From assembly GCF_000721075.1 (NCBI RefSeq), contig NZ_JOEQ01000002.1, positions 186,001 through 250,000 on the forward strand: DNA of 64,000 bases. Direction: 5' to 3'. The stretch is from Streptosporangium amethystogenes. Lineage in GTDB: Bacteria; Actinomycetota; Actinomycetes; Streptosporangiales; Streptosporangiaceae. The position numbers were made by a program, and so were the translations under genes. Positions 27,315 through 35,718 of this stretch are shown here, in pieces. The notes under the pieces were generated by a model. The model did no database searches. It was not told the origin of the DNA and was given only the letters and a program-made list of their open reading frames with translations. Numbering within the stretch: the first letter of the stretch is position 1; each line of letters opens with the position of its first letter.

Positions 27315-28486
27315 TTCAGGGAGTCCTGCAGGGCGAATTTGTCGCTCTTGACGACGAGGATCTGGAAGCCTCCGTTGGCCAGGGTGTGTTCGGGGGTGAA
27401 CTTCAGCGGCCCGGAGAACATCGGGAAGCCGTCGATCGCCTCAAGCGCCGCGATGACCTTGGTTCCGTCGGTGCCGCCCGCCTTGGTGACCGCCTCCGCG
27501 GCCAGCCGGACCGCGTCGTAGGCCTGGTTGGAGTACGGGCCCGGCTCGGCGCCGTACTTCTTCTTGTAGGCGTCGATCCAGCCCTCGGCGCCCTCCAGGG
27601 TGTCGGGGGTCTGGGTCATCGTGGCGTAGAGGCCCTCGGCGGCCTCGGCTCCGGCGATCTCGACCAGCTTGGGAGAGACCGAGCCGTCGCCGACCATGAT
27701 GGAGCCCTTGTACCCGGCCTGCCGGAGCTGGCGCGCGATCAGGCCGCCCTCCTGGAAGTAACCGGTCCAGTAGACGAAGTCGGGCTTCTTGGCCAGCACG
27801 TTGGTGATGTTGGCGCTGTAGTCGCTCTCCTTCGGGGTGACCGCCTCGATGATCGCGGCCTCGGCCCCGCCGGGTGCCTCCAGCAGGTTTTGGGTGCGCA
27901 GCGCGATGTCCTTGGAGTAGCTGGTGTTGTCGTGCATCAGCGCGACGCTCTTGGAACCCTGCTTAGTGATCCACTTCTCCGCGGCCGCGGCCTGCTGGGA
28001 GCCGGTGCCGTTGATCAGGAAGACGTGCTTGAGCTTCTGGTCGACCAACTCCTGGGAGTTGGCAGCCGGAATGATCATGGGAATGCCGGCCTTGCCGAAG
28101 ATCGGCAGGGTGGGGAGCGTCGCGCCGGAGCAGTAGCCGCCCACCGAGACGTCGATTCCCTCGGTGACCAGCTTGTTGGCGCCGGCGGCGGCCGACTGGG
28201 CGTCACAGGCGTCGTCGGCGGTCTTCAGTTCCAGCGTGCGGCCGAGCACGCCGCCCTTGGCGTTGATCTCGTCGATCGCGAGCTGCGCCGCGTTGCTCAT
28301 GTAGGGACCGATGGCGGCCTCACTGCCCGACTGCGGGATCAGCATGCCGAGGACGATCGGCTCGTCCTTCCCGGCCGCGGTCTGCCCGGCACCGTCACCA
28401 CCACCGAGCAGTCCCTGGCCACACCCGGTGACCAGGAGGCTGAGAACGGCCAGCGACGCGAAGGATTTCAGGGGGATGGCACGCAT
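27311..28486 (-). CDS. Liv-type substrate-binding lipoprotein
   Basis: This 391-aa periplasmic-type binding protein (LivJ/LivK fold, type I) has a signal sequence MRAIPLKSFASLAVLSLLVTGC with lipobox VTGC at about Cys22, then a Gly-rich linker. The mature domain begins DEPIVLGMLIPQSG, typical of the family. The ATG at 28486 has GAGGAG six bases upstream; the longer frame to 28519 is not needed. It is the first gene of the transporter operon, behind a 273-bp gap that likely holds its promoter. Confidence 0.92.
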   Translation of the reverse strand: MRAIPLKSFASLAVLSLLVTGCGQGLLGGGDGAGQTAAGKDEPIVLGMLIPQSGSEAAIGPYMSNAAQLAIDEINAKGGVLGRTLELKTADDACDAQSAAAGANKLVTEGIDVSVGGYCSGATLPTLPIFGKAGIPMIIPAANSQELVDQKLKHVFLINGTGSQQAAAAEKWITKQGSKSVALMHDNTSYSKDIALRTQNLLEAPGGAEAAIIEAVTPKESDYSANITNVLAKKPDFVYWTGYFQEGGLIARQLRQAGYKGSIMVGDGSVSPKLVEIAGAEAAEGLYATMTQTPDTLEGAEGWIDAYKKKYGAEPGPYSNQAYDAVRLAAEAVTKAGGTDGTKVIAALEAIDGFPMFSGPLKFTPEHTLANGGFQILVVKSDKFALQDSLK

Positions 28487-28511
28487 GTGCTGCTCCTCAC
28501 ATCTGGCGATG

Positions 28512-28529
28512 TGTGACATTGCACGTGCA
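28512..28529. promoter_or_regulatory. Candidate regulator site before the liv-type operon
   Basis: TGTGACAT (28512-28519) is followed at once by the palindrome TGCACGTGCA (28520-28529), 26 to 43 bp upstream of the binding-protein start. The first 8 bases recur, on the opposite strand, upstream of the oxidoreductase genes at 33684-33691, suggesting a shared regulator such as the nearby GntR protein. Confidence 0.4.
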
Positions 28530-28759
28530 CGTAGAAGGACACGTCAAGACCCGAAACAAGATCGTTAGCGTTAGGACATCGCTTCTTCCGCAAGCTGCGA
28601 CCCACCGGGACACGGGTCGCCGCCGGAGCCGGGGACGGCGACGTCTTTGCTGTTCAGAGCGGGTGCGGCCGACCGTGGGACGACCGGGACCGACCGGCCG
28701 GAGAACGGCGGGTCAGACCCCGGTCAACCCGGATGTCAGCAGGTCGGCGGGGTGGCGGG

Positions 28760-29761
28760 TCAGATGAGGAAACCCGCGGGGAACGGGTCGCGGGGGTCGA
28801 GGAAGTACTGGGCGGTGCCGGTGACCCACGCCCGCCCGGTGATGGCGGGGACCACCGCGGGCAGGCCCGCCACCTCCGTCTCCCCGACGAGCCGTCCGAC
28901 GAACCGGGTGCCGATGAACGACTCGTTCACGAAATCGGTGTCCATCGGGAGCTCGCCCCTGGCGTGCAACTGGGCCATCCTGGCACTGGTGCCGGTGCCG
29001 CAGGGCGAGCGGTCGAACCAGCCGGGATGGATCGCCATCGCGTGCCGGGAGTGCCTGGCGTCGGAGCCCGGGGCCGTGAACTGCACGTGATGGCAGCCCC
29101 TGATACCGGGGGCCAGCGGATGCACCGGCTCGTCCTGCTCGTTGATCGCCCCCATGACGGCCAGCCCCGCGTCGAGGATCCGCTGGCCGTGCGAGCGTTC
29201 GAACGGCAGGCCCACGGACTCGATCGGCAGGATCGCGTAGTAGTTGCCGCCGTAGGCGAGGTCGTAGGCGACCTCGCCGATTCCGGGCACCTTGACCACG
29301 CGGTCCAGCCCCGCGCTGAAGGAGGGCACGTTGGTGACGGTCACCTCGGTGGCGGCCCCGTCCTCGACCCTGACCTCGGCGACGACCAGCCCGGCCGGGG
29401 TGTCCAGCCTGATGGTGGTGACCGGCTCGACGACCTCCACCATCCCGGTCTCGACGAGGACCGTGGCGACACCGATGGTGCCGTGCCCGCACATGGGCAG
29501 GCAGCCCGACACCTCGATGTAGAGCACGCCGTAGTCGGCGTCGGGCCGGGTGGGCGGCTGCAGGATGGCCCCGCTCATCGCCGAGTGGCCGCGGGGCTCG
29601 TACATGAGCAGGGTCCGCAGGTGGTCCATCTCGGCCAGGAAGTGCTCGCGCCGCTCGGCCATGGTCACGCCGGGGATGACCCCCACTCCCCCGGTGATCA
29701 CCCGGGTGGGCATGCCCTCGGTGTGGGAGTCCACCGCGTGGAAGACCTTCTTCGTCCTCAT
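28760..29761 (-). CDS. 4-hydroxyproline 2-epimerase (proline racemase family)
   Basis: This 333-aa cytoplasmic enzyme of the proline racemase superfamily carries both catalytic Cys residues, in MCGHGTIG (near residue 90) and SPCGTGTSA (near residue 253), so it should be an epimerase or racemase and not a dehydratase, which has Thr at the second site. Context with a dehydrogenase and a DHDPS-like enzyme points to conversion of trans-4-hydroxy-L-proline to cis-4-hydroxy-D-proline. The first residues MRTKKVFHAVDSHTEGMPTR are typical. Confidence 0.9.
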   Translation of the reverse strand: MRTKKVFHAVDSHTEGMPTRVITGGVGVIPGVTMAERREHFLAEMDHLRTLLMYEPRGHSAMSGAILQPPTRPDADYGVLYIEVSGCLPMCGHGTIGVATVLVETGMVEVVEPVTTIRLDTPAGLVVAEVRVEDGAATEVTVTNVPSFSAGLDRVVKVPGIGEVAYDLAYGGNYYAILPIESVGLPFERSHGQRILDAGLAVMGAINEQDEPVHPLAPGIRGCHHVQFTAPGSDARHSRHAMAIHPGWFDRSPCGTGTSARMAQLHARGELPMDTDFVNESFIGTRFVGRLVGETEVAGLPAVVPAITGRAWVTGTAQYFLDPRDPFPAGFLI

Positions 29762-29797
29762 CGACTCTCCTCGTGAGAAAGGGAAAACGGGACCGGC

Positions 29798-30691
29798 CTA
29801 CCGCAGGCCCTCGGCCAGGGCCTTCTCGGTGGCCGCGCGGACTGCGGCCTCCTGCTCGCCGGGGAGCCCGAGCCTGGGTGGGCGGCACGGGCCGCCGTAA
29901 CGTCCGGCGAGACCCATGGAGAGCTTGATGGCCTGCACGAACACCGGTTTGGAGTCCCACCGGAGCAGCGGGTGCAGCGCGCGGTAGAGCGGCAGCGCGG
30001 TGGCCGTGTCCCCGGCGGCGGCCGCCCGGTAGAGGGCGACCGTCGAGGCGGGCAACGCGTTGGGGAAGCCGGCCACCCAGCCGACCGCTCCGGCGGTGAC
30101 CAGTTCGAGCAGCACGTCGTCGGCCCCGGCCAGCACGTCCAGCCCCGGGGCCAGTTCGGCGATCTCGTAGATCCGGCGGACGTCGCCGCTGAACTCCTTG
30201 ACGCCCGCGATCAGGCCCTCGGAGTGCAGGGTGGCCAGCAGGCGTGGGGTGAGGTCGACCCGGGTGTCGAAGGGGTTGTTGTAGGCCACCACCGGCAGAC
30301 CGGCCCTGGCCACCTCGCGGTAGTGCTCCAGCACCGTCCTGTCGTCGGCGCGGTAGGCGTTCGGCGGGAGCAGCATCACCGCGCGGCACCCGGCCTCACC
30401 GGCCTGCTCGGCCCAGCGGCGGGCCTCCAGGGCGCCGTAGGCCGCGACGCCCGGCATGACGCGGTCGCCGCCGACGGCCGCGACCGCGCTCTCCACCACC
30501 GAGGCCCGCTCCCGGGAGCTCAGCGTCTGGTACTCCCCCAGCGACCCGTTCGGCACGACACCGTCACAGCCGGAGGCGACCAGCCACCGGCAGTGTTCGG
30601 CGTAGCCGTCCAGATCGACCGAAAGGTCCGCGCGCAGGGGCAGCGCGGTGGCCACCGTCACGCCGTGCCAGGGTTTCACCCGGGTCGTCAT
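29798..30691 (-). CDS. DHDPS/NAL-family protein, probable pyrroline-4-hydroxy-2-carboxylate deaminase
   Basis: This 297-aa class I aldolase-fold enzyme has the Schiff-base Lys in IAGVKEFSGD and the Tyr of VVAYNNPFDT; GSLGEYQTLS is the substrate-binding loop. In hydroxyproline catabolism a member of this family deaminates and dehydrates pyrroline-4-hydroxy-2-carboxylate to alpha-ketoglutarate semialdehyde. That role is inferred from neighbours; other family members make dihydrodipicolinate or cleave sialic acid. Confidence 0.85.
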   Translation of the reverse strand: MTTRVKPWHGVTVATALPLRADLSVDLDGYAEHCRWLVASGCDGVVPNGSLGEYQTLSSRERASVVESAVAAVGGDRVMPGVAAYGALEARRWAEQAGEAGCRAVMLLPPNAYRADDRTVLEHYREVARAGLPVVAYNNPFDTRVDLTPRLLATLHSEGLIAGVKEFSGDVRRIYEIAELAPGLDVLAGADDVLLELVTAGAVGWVAGFPNALPASTVALYRAAAAGDTATALPLYRALHPLLRWDSKPVFVQAIKLSMGLAGRYGGPCRPPRLGLPGEQEAAVRAATEKALAEGLR

Positions 30692-30754
30692 CGGTTCTCC
30701 TTGAGTCGGGGGGACCCTCGCCTTGGGACGAGGAGAAATCAGAGAGGGAGGATG

Positions 30755-32149
30755 TCAACCTTCCGAGGAGGTTTTCCGCCCGTCCGGAGCGGGCCGGGCC
30801 CGCGCGGCGAGGTCACCGAGCCTGACGGGCTGGGCGATCGGGCGCCGGGGCGGCGCGGGATCCTCACCGACGAGGCAGGCGACCGCGTAGCCGCACATCC
30901 GGCCCTGGCACCATCCCATCCCCGGGCGTGCCAGCAGCTTGACCGAGCGCGCGTCGACGGCGCCCATGGCCTGGGCCTCGCGTACCGCCGACAGGGGCAC
31001 CTCCTCACAGCGGCACACCAGCGTGTCGTCGCGGAGCCAGTCCTGCCAGCCCGGCCGTAGCGGGTAGGCGCCCTGCAGGGCTCGCGCGAAGGCGGCGAGC
31101 CGGTCCCTGCGCCGGGACAGGGCGGGGTCGGGCGGTGTGGGGCGGCCCAGGTCGGCGGCCGCGGCCCGGCCCGCGATCCGGCCCTCCACCTCGGCGAGCG
31201 CGGCCCCGCCGACACCGGTGGCCTCCCCTGCCGCGTAGACGCCGGGCACGCTGGTGCGCATGCCCGCGTCCACCGCGACGACCGGGCCCCCGTCGGGGTC
31301 GCGGCGGGTGGCGCAGTCCAACTGGAGGGGCAGGTCGAGCTGGGGGACGAAACCGTAGCCGCAGGCGAGGGTGTCGCACTCGACGGTTCTCGTCGAGAGC
31401 GGCCGCCAGGCGGCGTCCAGGCTCGCCACGGTGACGTGGGTCAGCGCGGTCTCACCGTGCGCGGCGATCACCGCCTCGCGGCCACTGTAGGGAACCCGGT
31501 GGCGGGCCAGACGCGCCGCGTACCCGAGGGCCTCCGCCGCCCGGCCGGCGGCGAGCAGTGGATGCCTGGCGAGCCCGAACCTGCGGTTGGCCTCGTGCAC
31601 GCCGAGCACCTGGGCCCCCGCGTCCGCCAGGCCCGCGGCGACCGGGAGCAGGAAGGGGCCGGTACCCGCGACCACGACCCGGCGGCCCGCGACGACCAGA
31701 TCACCCTTGAGCAGCGCCTGCGCACCGCCCGCGGTGAGCACGCCCGGCAGGTCCCAGCCGGGGAACGGCAGCGGCCTGTCGTGGGCACCGGTGGCGACCA
31801 GCAGCCCGCGCGCGGTCACCGTACGGGGCCGTTCCTCGCGGTCTCCCTCCAGGCAGCGCACGGTGATCGCCCCGTCCGCGCGCTCGACGGCCCAGACCCG
31901 TGTGCTCAGCAGCACCTCGGCGCGCTCGCGGAGCGCCTCCCACTGGCGGGTGAACCTGTCGAGGCCGTGGTGGAGCGCGCCGGGCCTGGCGGCGTGGAAC
32001 CCCTCGGCAGGGCGCCGGAAGTACTGGCCGCCCGGTCGTCCGGCCCCGTCGACCAGCACGACGTCCAGCCCGGCCAGGGCGGCGGTGAGCGCGCCCGCGA
32101 CCCCGGCGGGACCCGCGCCGACGACGGCCAGGTCGTGGATCCGTGTCAT
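30755..32149 (-). CDS. FAD/NAD(P)-binding oxidoreductase subunit with C-terminal [2Fe-2S] domain
   Basis: This 464-aa flavoprotein has an N-terminal dinucleotide-binding motif GAGPAGVAGA and a second nucleotide-binding region (VVAGTGPFLLPVA). A Bfd-like Cys cluster, CRCEEV near residue 375 plus WCQGRMC about 30 residues later, ends the protein. Such proteins are one subunit of multi-subunit dehydrogenases (sarcosine oxidase alpha-like, octopine or D-hydroxyproline dehydrogenases). With the two genes upstream it likely forms the D-hydroxyproline dehydrogenase. Confidence 0.87.
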   Translation of the reverse strand: MTRIHDLAVVGAGPAGVAGALTAALAGLDVVLVDGAGRPGGQYFRRPAEGFHAARPGALHHGLDRFTRQWEALRERAEVLLSTRVWAVERADGAITVRCLEGDREERPRTVTARGLLVATGAHDRPLPFPGWDLPGVLTAGGAQALLKGDLVVAGRRVVVAGTGPFLLPVAAGLADAGAQVLGVHEANRRFGLARHPLLAAGRAAEALGYAARLARHRVPYSGREAVIAAHGETALTHVTVASLDAAWRPLSTRTVECDTLACGYGFVPQLDLPLQLDCATRRDPDGGPVVAVDAGMRTSVPGVYAAGEATGVGGAALAEVEGRIAGRAAAADLGRPTPPDPALSRRRDRLAAFARALQGAYPLRPGWQDWLRDDTLVCRCEEVPLSAVREAQAMGAVDARSVKLLARPGMGWCQGRMCGYAVACLVGEDPAPPRRPIAQPVRLGDLAARARPAPDGRKTSSEG

Positions 32150-32156
32150 CGGCCGC

Positions 32157-32474
32157 TCACCGCTCTCCTCCGGCGCCGGAAGGCGCCGGAGCCTCTCCGG
32201 TGGTGACCAGGTCTCCTGGGCGGGCCTCGGTCAGGCAGGCACGCAGGGAGGGAACCCCGTTCACCGTGACCAGGCAGTCGAAACAGACCCCGATGCCGCA
32301 GTACAACCCTCGTGGACGCCCGCCGAACCTGGTGGTGCGCCACGATCGGATGCCCGCACCGTGCATGGCGGCGCCGACGCTCTGGCCGGGGACCACCGCG
32401 ACGGGGGCGCCGTCCACGCTGATCTCGAACTCCGGCTCGGGCCGTGCCCGCACCAGGCGGTACGGCCCGCTCAT
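32157..32474 (-). CDS. Small [2Fe-2S] subunit of a dehydrogenase
   Basis: This 105-aa ferredoxin-like protein has the plant-type ligand set CGIGVCFDC plus a later Cys in LRACLTEA. It matches small subunits found with SoxB-like and FAD/Bfd-like subunits in hydroxyproline, octopine and cyanide-forming glycine dehydrogenases. It sits between the two flavoprotein genes with 7- and 13-bp gaps, so a heterotrimer is likely. Confidence 0.88.
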   Translation of the reverse strand: MSGPYRLVRARPEPEFEISVDGAPVAVVPGQSVGAAMHGAGIRSWRTTRFGGRPRGLYCGIGVCFDCLVTVNGVPSLRACLTEARPGDLVTTGEAPAPSGAGGER

Positions 32475-32487
32475 CGGGCACCTGGCG

Positions 32488-33651
32488 TCATGACGCCTCC
32501 TGTGGGAAACGGTCCGGGCTGAAGGGGGCGAGGTCCAGGTCGGGGTCGAGGCCTGCCAGGAGCCGGGCGATCAGATGGCCGGTGGCCGGGGCCAGGCCGA
32601 TGCCCGCGCCCTCGTGGCCGCAGGCGTGGTAGAGCCCGGGGACCCGGGGATCCTCGCCGATCACCGGCAGATGGTCGGGACAGTAGGGACGGAAACCGCA
32701 GTAGGCCCGGATCACCCGGTACGCCGCCAGGGCGGGGAACAGTTCGACGGCCTGGCGGGCGAGGCGTTCGAGCACCGGAACGGAGATCGTGCGGTCGAAG
32801 CCGACCCGCTCGCGGCTGGCGCCGATGAGCACCGGCCCCGACGGGGTGCTCTCCACGACGGCGGAGGTCTCCAGCCCCTCCGAGTCGCTGGCCACCGCGG
32901 TGACGTAGCCGGCGGTGTAGACCTTGTGCCTGATGAGCGGCCCGGCGAGCGGCTCGGTGACCAGGATGAAACCGCGCCTGGGCAGGATGGGCACGCGCAC
33001 CCCGGCCAGCGCGGCGATCTCGCCGCCCCAGGTGCCCGCGGCGTTGACGACGGCTCCGGCGAGGATGTCGCCGCAGGAGGTGGTGACGCCGGTGACCCGG
33101 TCGCCGTCGCGCAGGAAGCCGGTCACCGTGACACCTGTGCGCAGCATCAGGGCGCCGTGCCCGAACCGTTCCGCGCCCCGCCGGATGAGCCTGGCCGCCG
33201 CCAGCATCGGCTGCACCTGGGCGTCGTGCGGGTAGAACACGCCGCCGGCGAGCCCTTTCGCCAGGTGGGGCTCGTAGTCACCGAGCTCTCCGGCGGCGAC
33301 GGCGACGCACTCGACGCCCTGCTCACCCGCCAGGCCGGTGAGCGCCTCAAGCACCTCGTCCGTCTCGGCGACCACCAGGCCGCCCTTGGCCTCGAACTCG
33401 AAACCGCCATCGGGCCCGCCATCGGGCCCGTCGGCGGCCAGGTCACGCCAGAGCCGGTTGGAGAGCAGCGCCAGGTCGAGTTCGGGGCCCGGCCCCTTGT
33501 CGGAGACCAGCACGTTGCCCTCGCCCGCGCCCGTGGTGCCGCCCGCCACCGCCCCCCGGTCGACGACCAGCACGTCCAGCCCCGCGCGGGCGGCGTAGTA
33601 GGCGCAGGCGGCGCCGACAACTCCGGCGCCGACGACCACCACGTCCGGCAT
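32488..33651 (-). CDS. FAD-dependent D-amino acid dehydrogenase-like subunit (DAO family)
   Basis: This 387-aa flavoprotein of the DadA/SoxB group has an N-terminal GAGVVGAACAYYAARAG Rossmann motif and the C-terminal FAD-contacting HACGHEGAGIGLAP. It is the probable catalytic subunit oxidising cis-4-hydroxy-D-proline to a pyrroline carboxylate. It is first in the minus-strand catabolic operon and follows a likely promoter and an 11-bp palindrome. Confidence 0.87.
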   Translation of the reverse strand: MPDVVVVGAGVVGAACAYYAARAGLDVLVVDRGAVAGGTTGAGEGNVLVSDKGPGPELDLALLSNRLWRDLAADGPDGGPDGGFEFEAKGGLVVAETDEVLEALTGLAGEQGVECVAVAAGELGDYEPHLAKGLAGGVFYPHDAQVQPMLAAARLIRRGAERFGHGALMLRTGVTVTGFLRDGDRVTGVTTSCGDILAGAVVNAAGTWGGEIAALAGVRVPILPRRGFILVTEPLAGPLIRHKVYTAGYVTAVASDSEGLETSAVVESTPSGPVLIGASRERVGFDRTISVPVLERLARQAVELFPALAAYRVIRAYCGFRPYCPDHLPVIGEDPRVPGLYHACGHEGAGIGLAPATGHLIARLLAGLDPDLDLAPFSPDRFPQEAS

Positions 33652-33681
33652 GACTCACCTCGCTTCCAGGCTCGCCAGTAA

Positions 33682-33692
33682 TATGTCACATA
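33682..33692. promoter_or_regulatory. Candidate operator TATGTCACATA before the hydroxyproline genes
   Basis: This is an odd-length palindrome (TATGT-C-ACATA) located 31 bp upstream of the DAO-like gene. It overlaps a minus-strand promoter candidate: -35 TTGATC (33703-33708) and -10 CATATT, 17 bp apart. The core ATGTCACA is repeated before the liv-type operon. Confidence 0.45.
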
Positions 33693-33914
33693 CCTTTCGA
33701 TGGATCAATGCACCGGACCGGACGCCACGGAGGTGCCACCGGCTCAGCCCACCCCTACCCGTGGACCCGCCAGGCACGCCGTCCGAGGTGGGATGTCCCA
33801 CACCGGAGGCGACCCGCTGCCCGAGGTTCCGGGAGGTGCCGGAGGACCGGGGCGAAAGCCCCCGTACCGGTCCCGGCGTCAGGGGTCCACGACGGGACCG
33901 CCCTCCTCGCCGCC

Positions 33915-33920
33915 TAGCAT
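33915..33920 (+). promoter_or_regulatory. -10 element TAGCAT for leaderless ctaA
   Basis: TAGCAT ends 6 bases before the GTG at 33927 and no ribosome-binding site is seen, as expected for leaderless transcription in actinomycetes. Confidence 0.45.
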
Positions 33921-33926
33921 GTGAGC

Positions 33927-34919
33927 GTGAAGCACCTCCTTGACCAGACCCGTCTGCAGACCGCGAAACTGACCTGGATCGTGGGGCCGCCGACCTTCCG
34001 CACCCTGCGCCGCTGGGCGCTGGCGTCGGTGGCGGTCAACGTCGGGATCACGGTGACGGGTGCCGCGGTGCGGGTCACCGGCTCCGGCCTGGGCTGCCCC
34101 ACCTGGCCCAGGTGTACGCCGGACAGCTTCATCCCGGTGGCCCACGACGACATCTCGCCGATCAACATGGCGATCGAGTTCGGCAACCGGCTGCTGACCT
34201 TCCTGGTGCTGGCCATCGGCCTGGCCTGCCTGCTCGCCGCCCTGCGGCTGCTGCCCCGCCGCCCCGATCTGGTCAGGCTGGCCTGGCTGCAGCCGATCGG
34301 TGTGGCCGTGCAGGGACTCTGGGGCGGCTTGGTCGTGCGCACCGCGCTCAACCCGGTCACCGTGAGCGTGCACTTCCTGGTCTCCATCGGCATGATCGCC
34401 GCGGCGTACGCGCTGTACGCCCGGGCCGGCGAGGGCGCGGGCCCGCCGCGACGCCTGGTCAACCAGCACGTCCGCACGCTCGGTTTCGTGCTCACCGCCG
34501 CCGTGTTCGTCCTGCTCGTCGTGGGCGTGGTGGTGACCGGTACCGGGCCGCACTCCGGGGACGCGATGGCCTCCCGGTTCGACTTCGACATCGAGACCGT
34601 GGCGAGGATCCACGCCGACGTCGCCTACGTGGTGGTCGGCCTCACCTTCGCGCTGGCGTTCGCGCTGCACATCACCGACGCGCCCGGGCACGCCCGGCGG
34701 GCCGCCTGGACACTGCTCGGCGTGGAGGCGGCACAGGGCGGGATCGGATACGTCCAGTACTTCCTGGGCGTGCCCGCGGCCCTGGTCAACCTGCACGTGC
34801 TCGGCTCGGCCCTGGTCTGGGTCTGTGCGCTGCGGGTGGTGTTCACGATGCGCTCGCGCGGCCCGGCGGGCGCGACGGCCACCGAGGGCGCGGACGAACT
34901 CGACCGGGTCCCGGCCTGA
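33927..34919 (+). CDS. ctaA: Heme A synthase CtaA
   Basis: This 330-aa, eight-helix membrane protein oxidises heme O to heme A for cytochrome oxidase. It has the family motif TGSGLGCPTWPRC with its Cys pair, and heme-ligand His residues in SVHFLVSIG, RIHADVAYV, LHITDAPG and NLHVLGSAL. The GTG at 33927 is chosen from the -10 spacing; GTG 33921 would add two residues. CtaB, the preceding step, is encoded 2.4 kb away on the other strand. Confidence 0.94.
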   Translation: MKHLLDQTRLQTAKLTWIVGPPTFRTLRRWALASVAVNVGITVTGAAVRVTGSGLGCPTWPRCTPDSFIPVAHDDISPINMAIEFGNRLLTFLVLAIGLACLLAALRLLPRRPDLVRLAWLQPIGVAVQGLWGGLVVRTALNPVTVSVHFLVSIGMIAAAYALYARAGEGAGPPRRLVNQHVRTLGFVLTAAVFVLLVVGVVVTGTGPHSGDAMASRFDFDIETVARIHADVAYVVVGLTFALAFALHITDAPGHARRAAWTLLGVEAAQGGIGYVQYFLGVPAALVNLHVLGSALVWVCALRVVFTMRSRGPAGATATEGADELDRVPA

Positions 34920-35037
34920 CCGCCGGCTCCGCTCCCGCCGGGAAAGGCCCGCGACGGCCGTGTGGAAACCTGTCCGGAGGATCCCGACCCACCGGACGCG
35001 TTCGACTCGGCCGTCACCTGACCGCGACAATGGCCGG

Positions 35038-35718
35038 ATGCCGCTGTCGCGAAGGTTCCTCCGGCTCTCCTACCAAGGCGCGGTGCTGCTGAGCGTCCTG
35101 GCCCTCGCACCGCTGACCTGGGTCTGGCTGACCAGCTCCGGCCACCGGGCGGTCGCGGACTCCTCACCCGGCTGGATCGCCGGGGTTCCCGAGGCGCCGG
35201 TGGCGCTGGTACTGGGGGCGGCCGCCTTCGGGGGCAGCCCTTCCCCGATGCTGGCCAGACGGCTGGACATCTCCGCCGAGCTGTACCGGGCCGGCAAGGT
35301 CAGGGCGATCCTGCTGTCGGGCGACAACGGGCGGATCGAGTACGACGAGCCGACCGTGATGCGCGACTACCTGCTCGCCCGTGGCATACCGGCCAGGGCG
35401 CTCGTCCTCGACTACGCCGGTTTCGACACCTGGGACTCGTGCGTGCGCGCCCGCGCCGTGTTCGGCGCCACCCGCCTCACCGTGGTCACCCAGCTCTTCC
35501 ACCTGCCCAGAGCCGTCACCCTGTGCCGTACGGCGGGCCTGGAGACCTTCGGCGTGGGCGACGACTCCTCCCGGCGGTGGGCCTCCACCTACGTCTACGC
35601 GGCCCGCGAGTTCGCCGCCTCCGCGAAGGGCCTCCTCGACGCCGTGGTCCTCGACTCCGCTCCCGTCTTCCCCGGGCCGCGCGAGACCTCCCTGCAGGCC
35701 GCGCTTCAGTCGGGGTGA
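35038..35718 (+). CDS. DUF218/SanA-YdcF family membrane-anchored protein
   Basis: This 226-aa protein has an N-terminal membrane helix (GAVLLSVLALAPLTWVWLTS) and a DUF218 domain with ALVLGAAAF, ILLSGDNGR, YAGFDTWDSCVRAR and TVVTQLFHLPRA. It resembles SanA (vancomycin exclusion) and ElyC, which affect envelope synthesis; the biochemical role is not settled. A GACAAT six bases upstream of the ATG suggests a leaderless mRNA. Its last 13 bases overlap the end of the convergent PrsW gene. Confidence 0.87.
   Translation: MPLSRRFLRLSYQGAVLLSVLALAPLTWVWLTSSGHRAVADSSPGWIAGVPEAPVALVLGAAAFGGSPSPMLARRLDISAELYRAGKVRAILLSGDNGRIEYDEPTVMRDYLLARGIPARALVLDYAGFDTWDSCVRARAVFGATRLTVVTQLFHLPRAVTLCRTAGLETFGVGDDSSRRWASTYVYAAREFAASAKGLLDAVVLDSAPVFPGPRETSLQAALQSG

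Noticed and set aside
28713..30389. 558-codon minus-strand frame across the epimerase and DHDPS-like genes
   Set aside because: It spans two real genes in another frame and has no family features.
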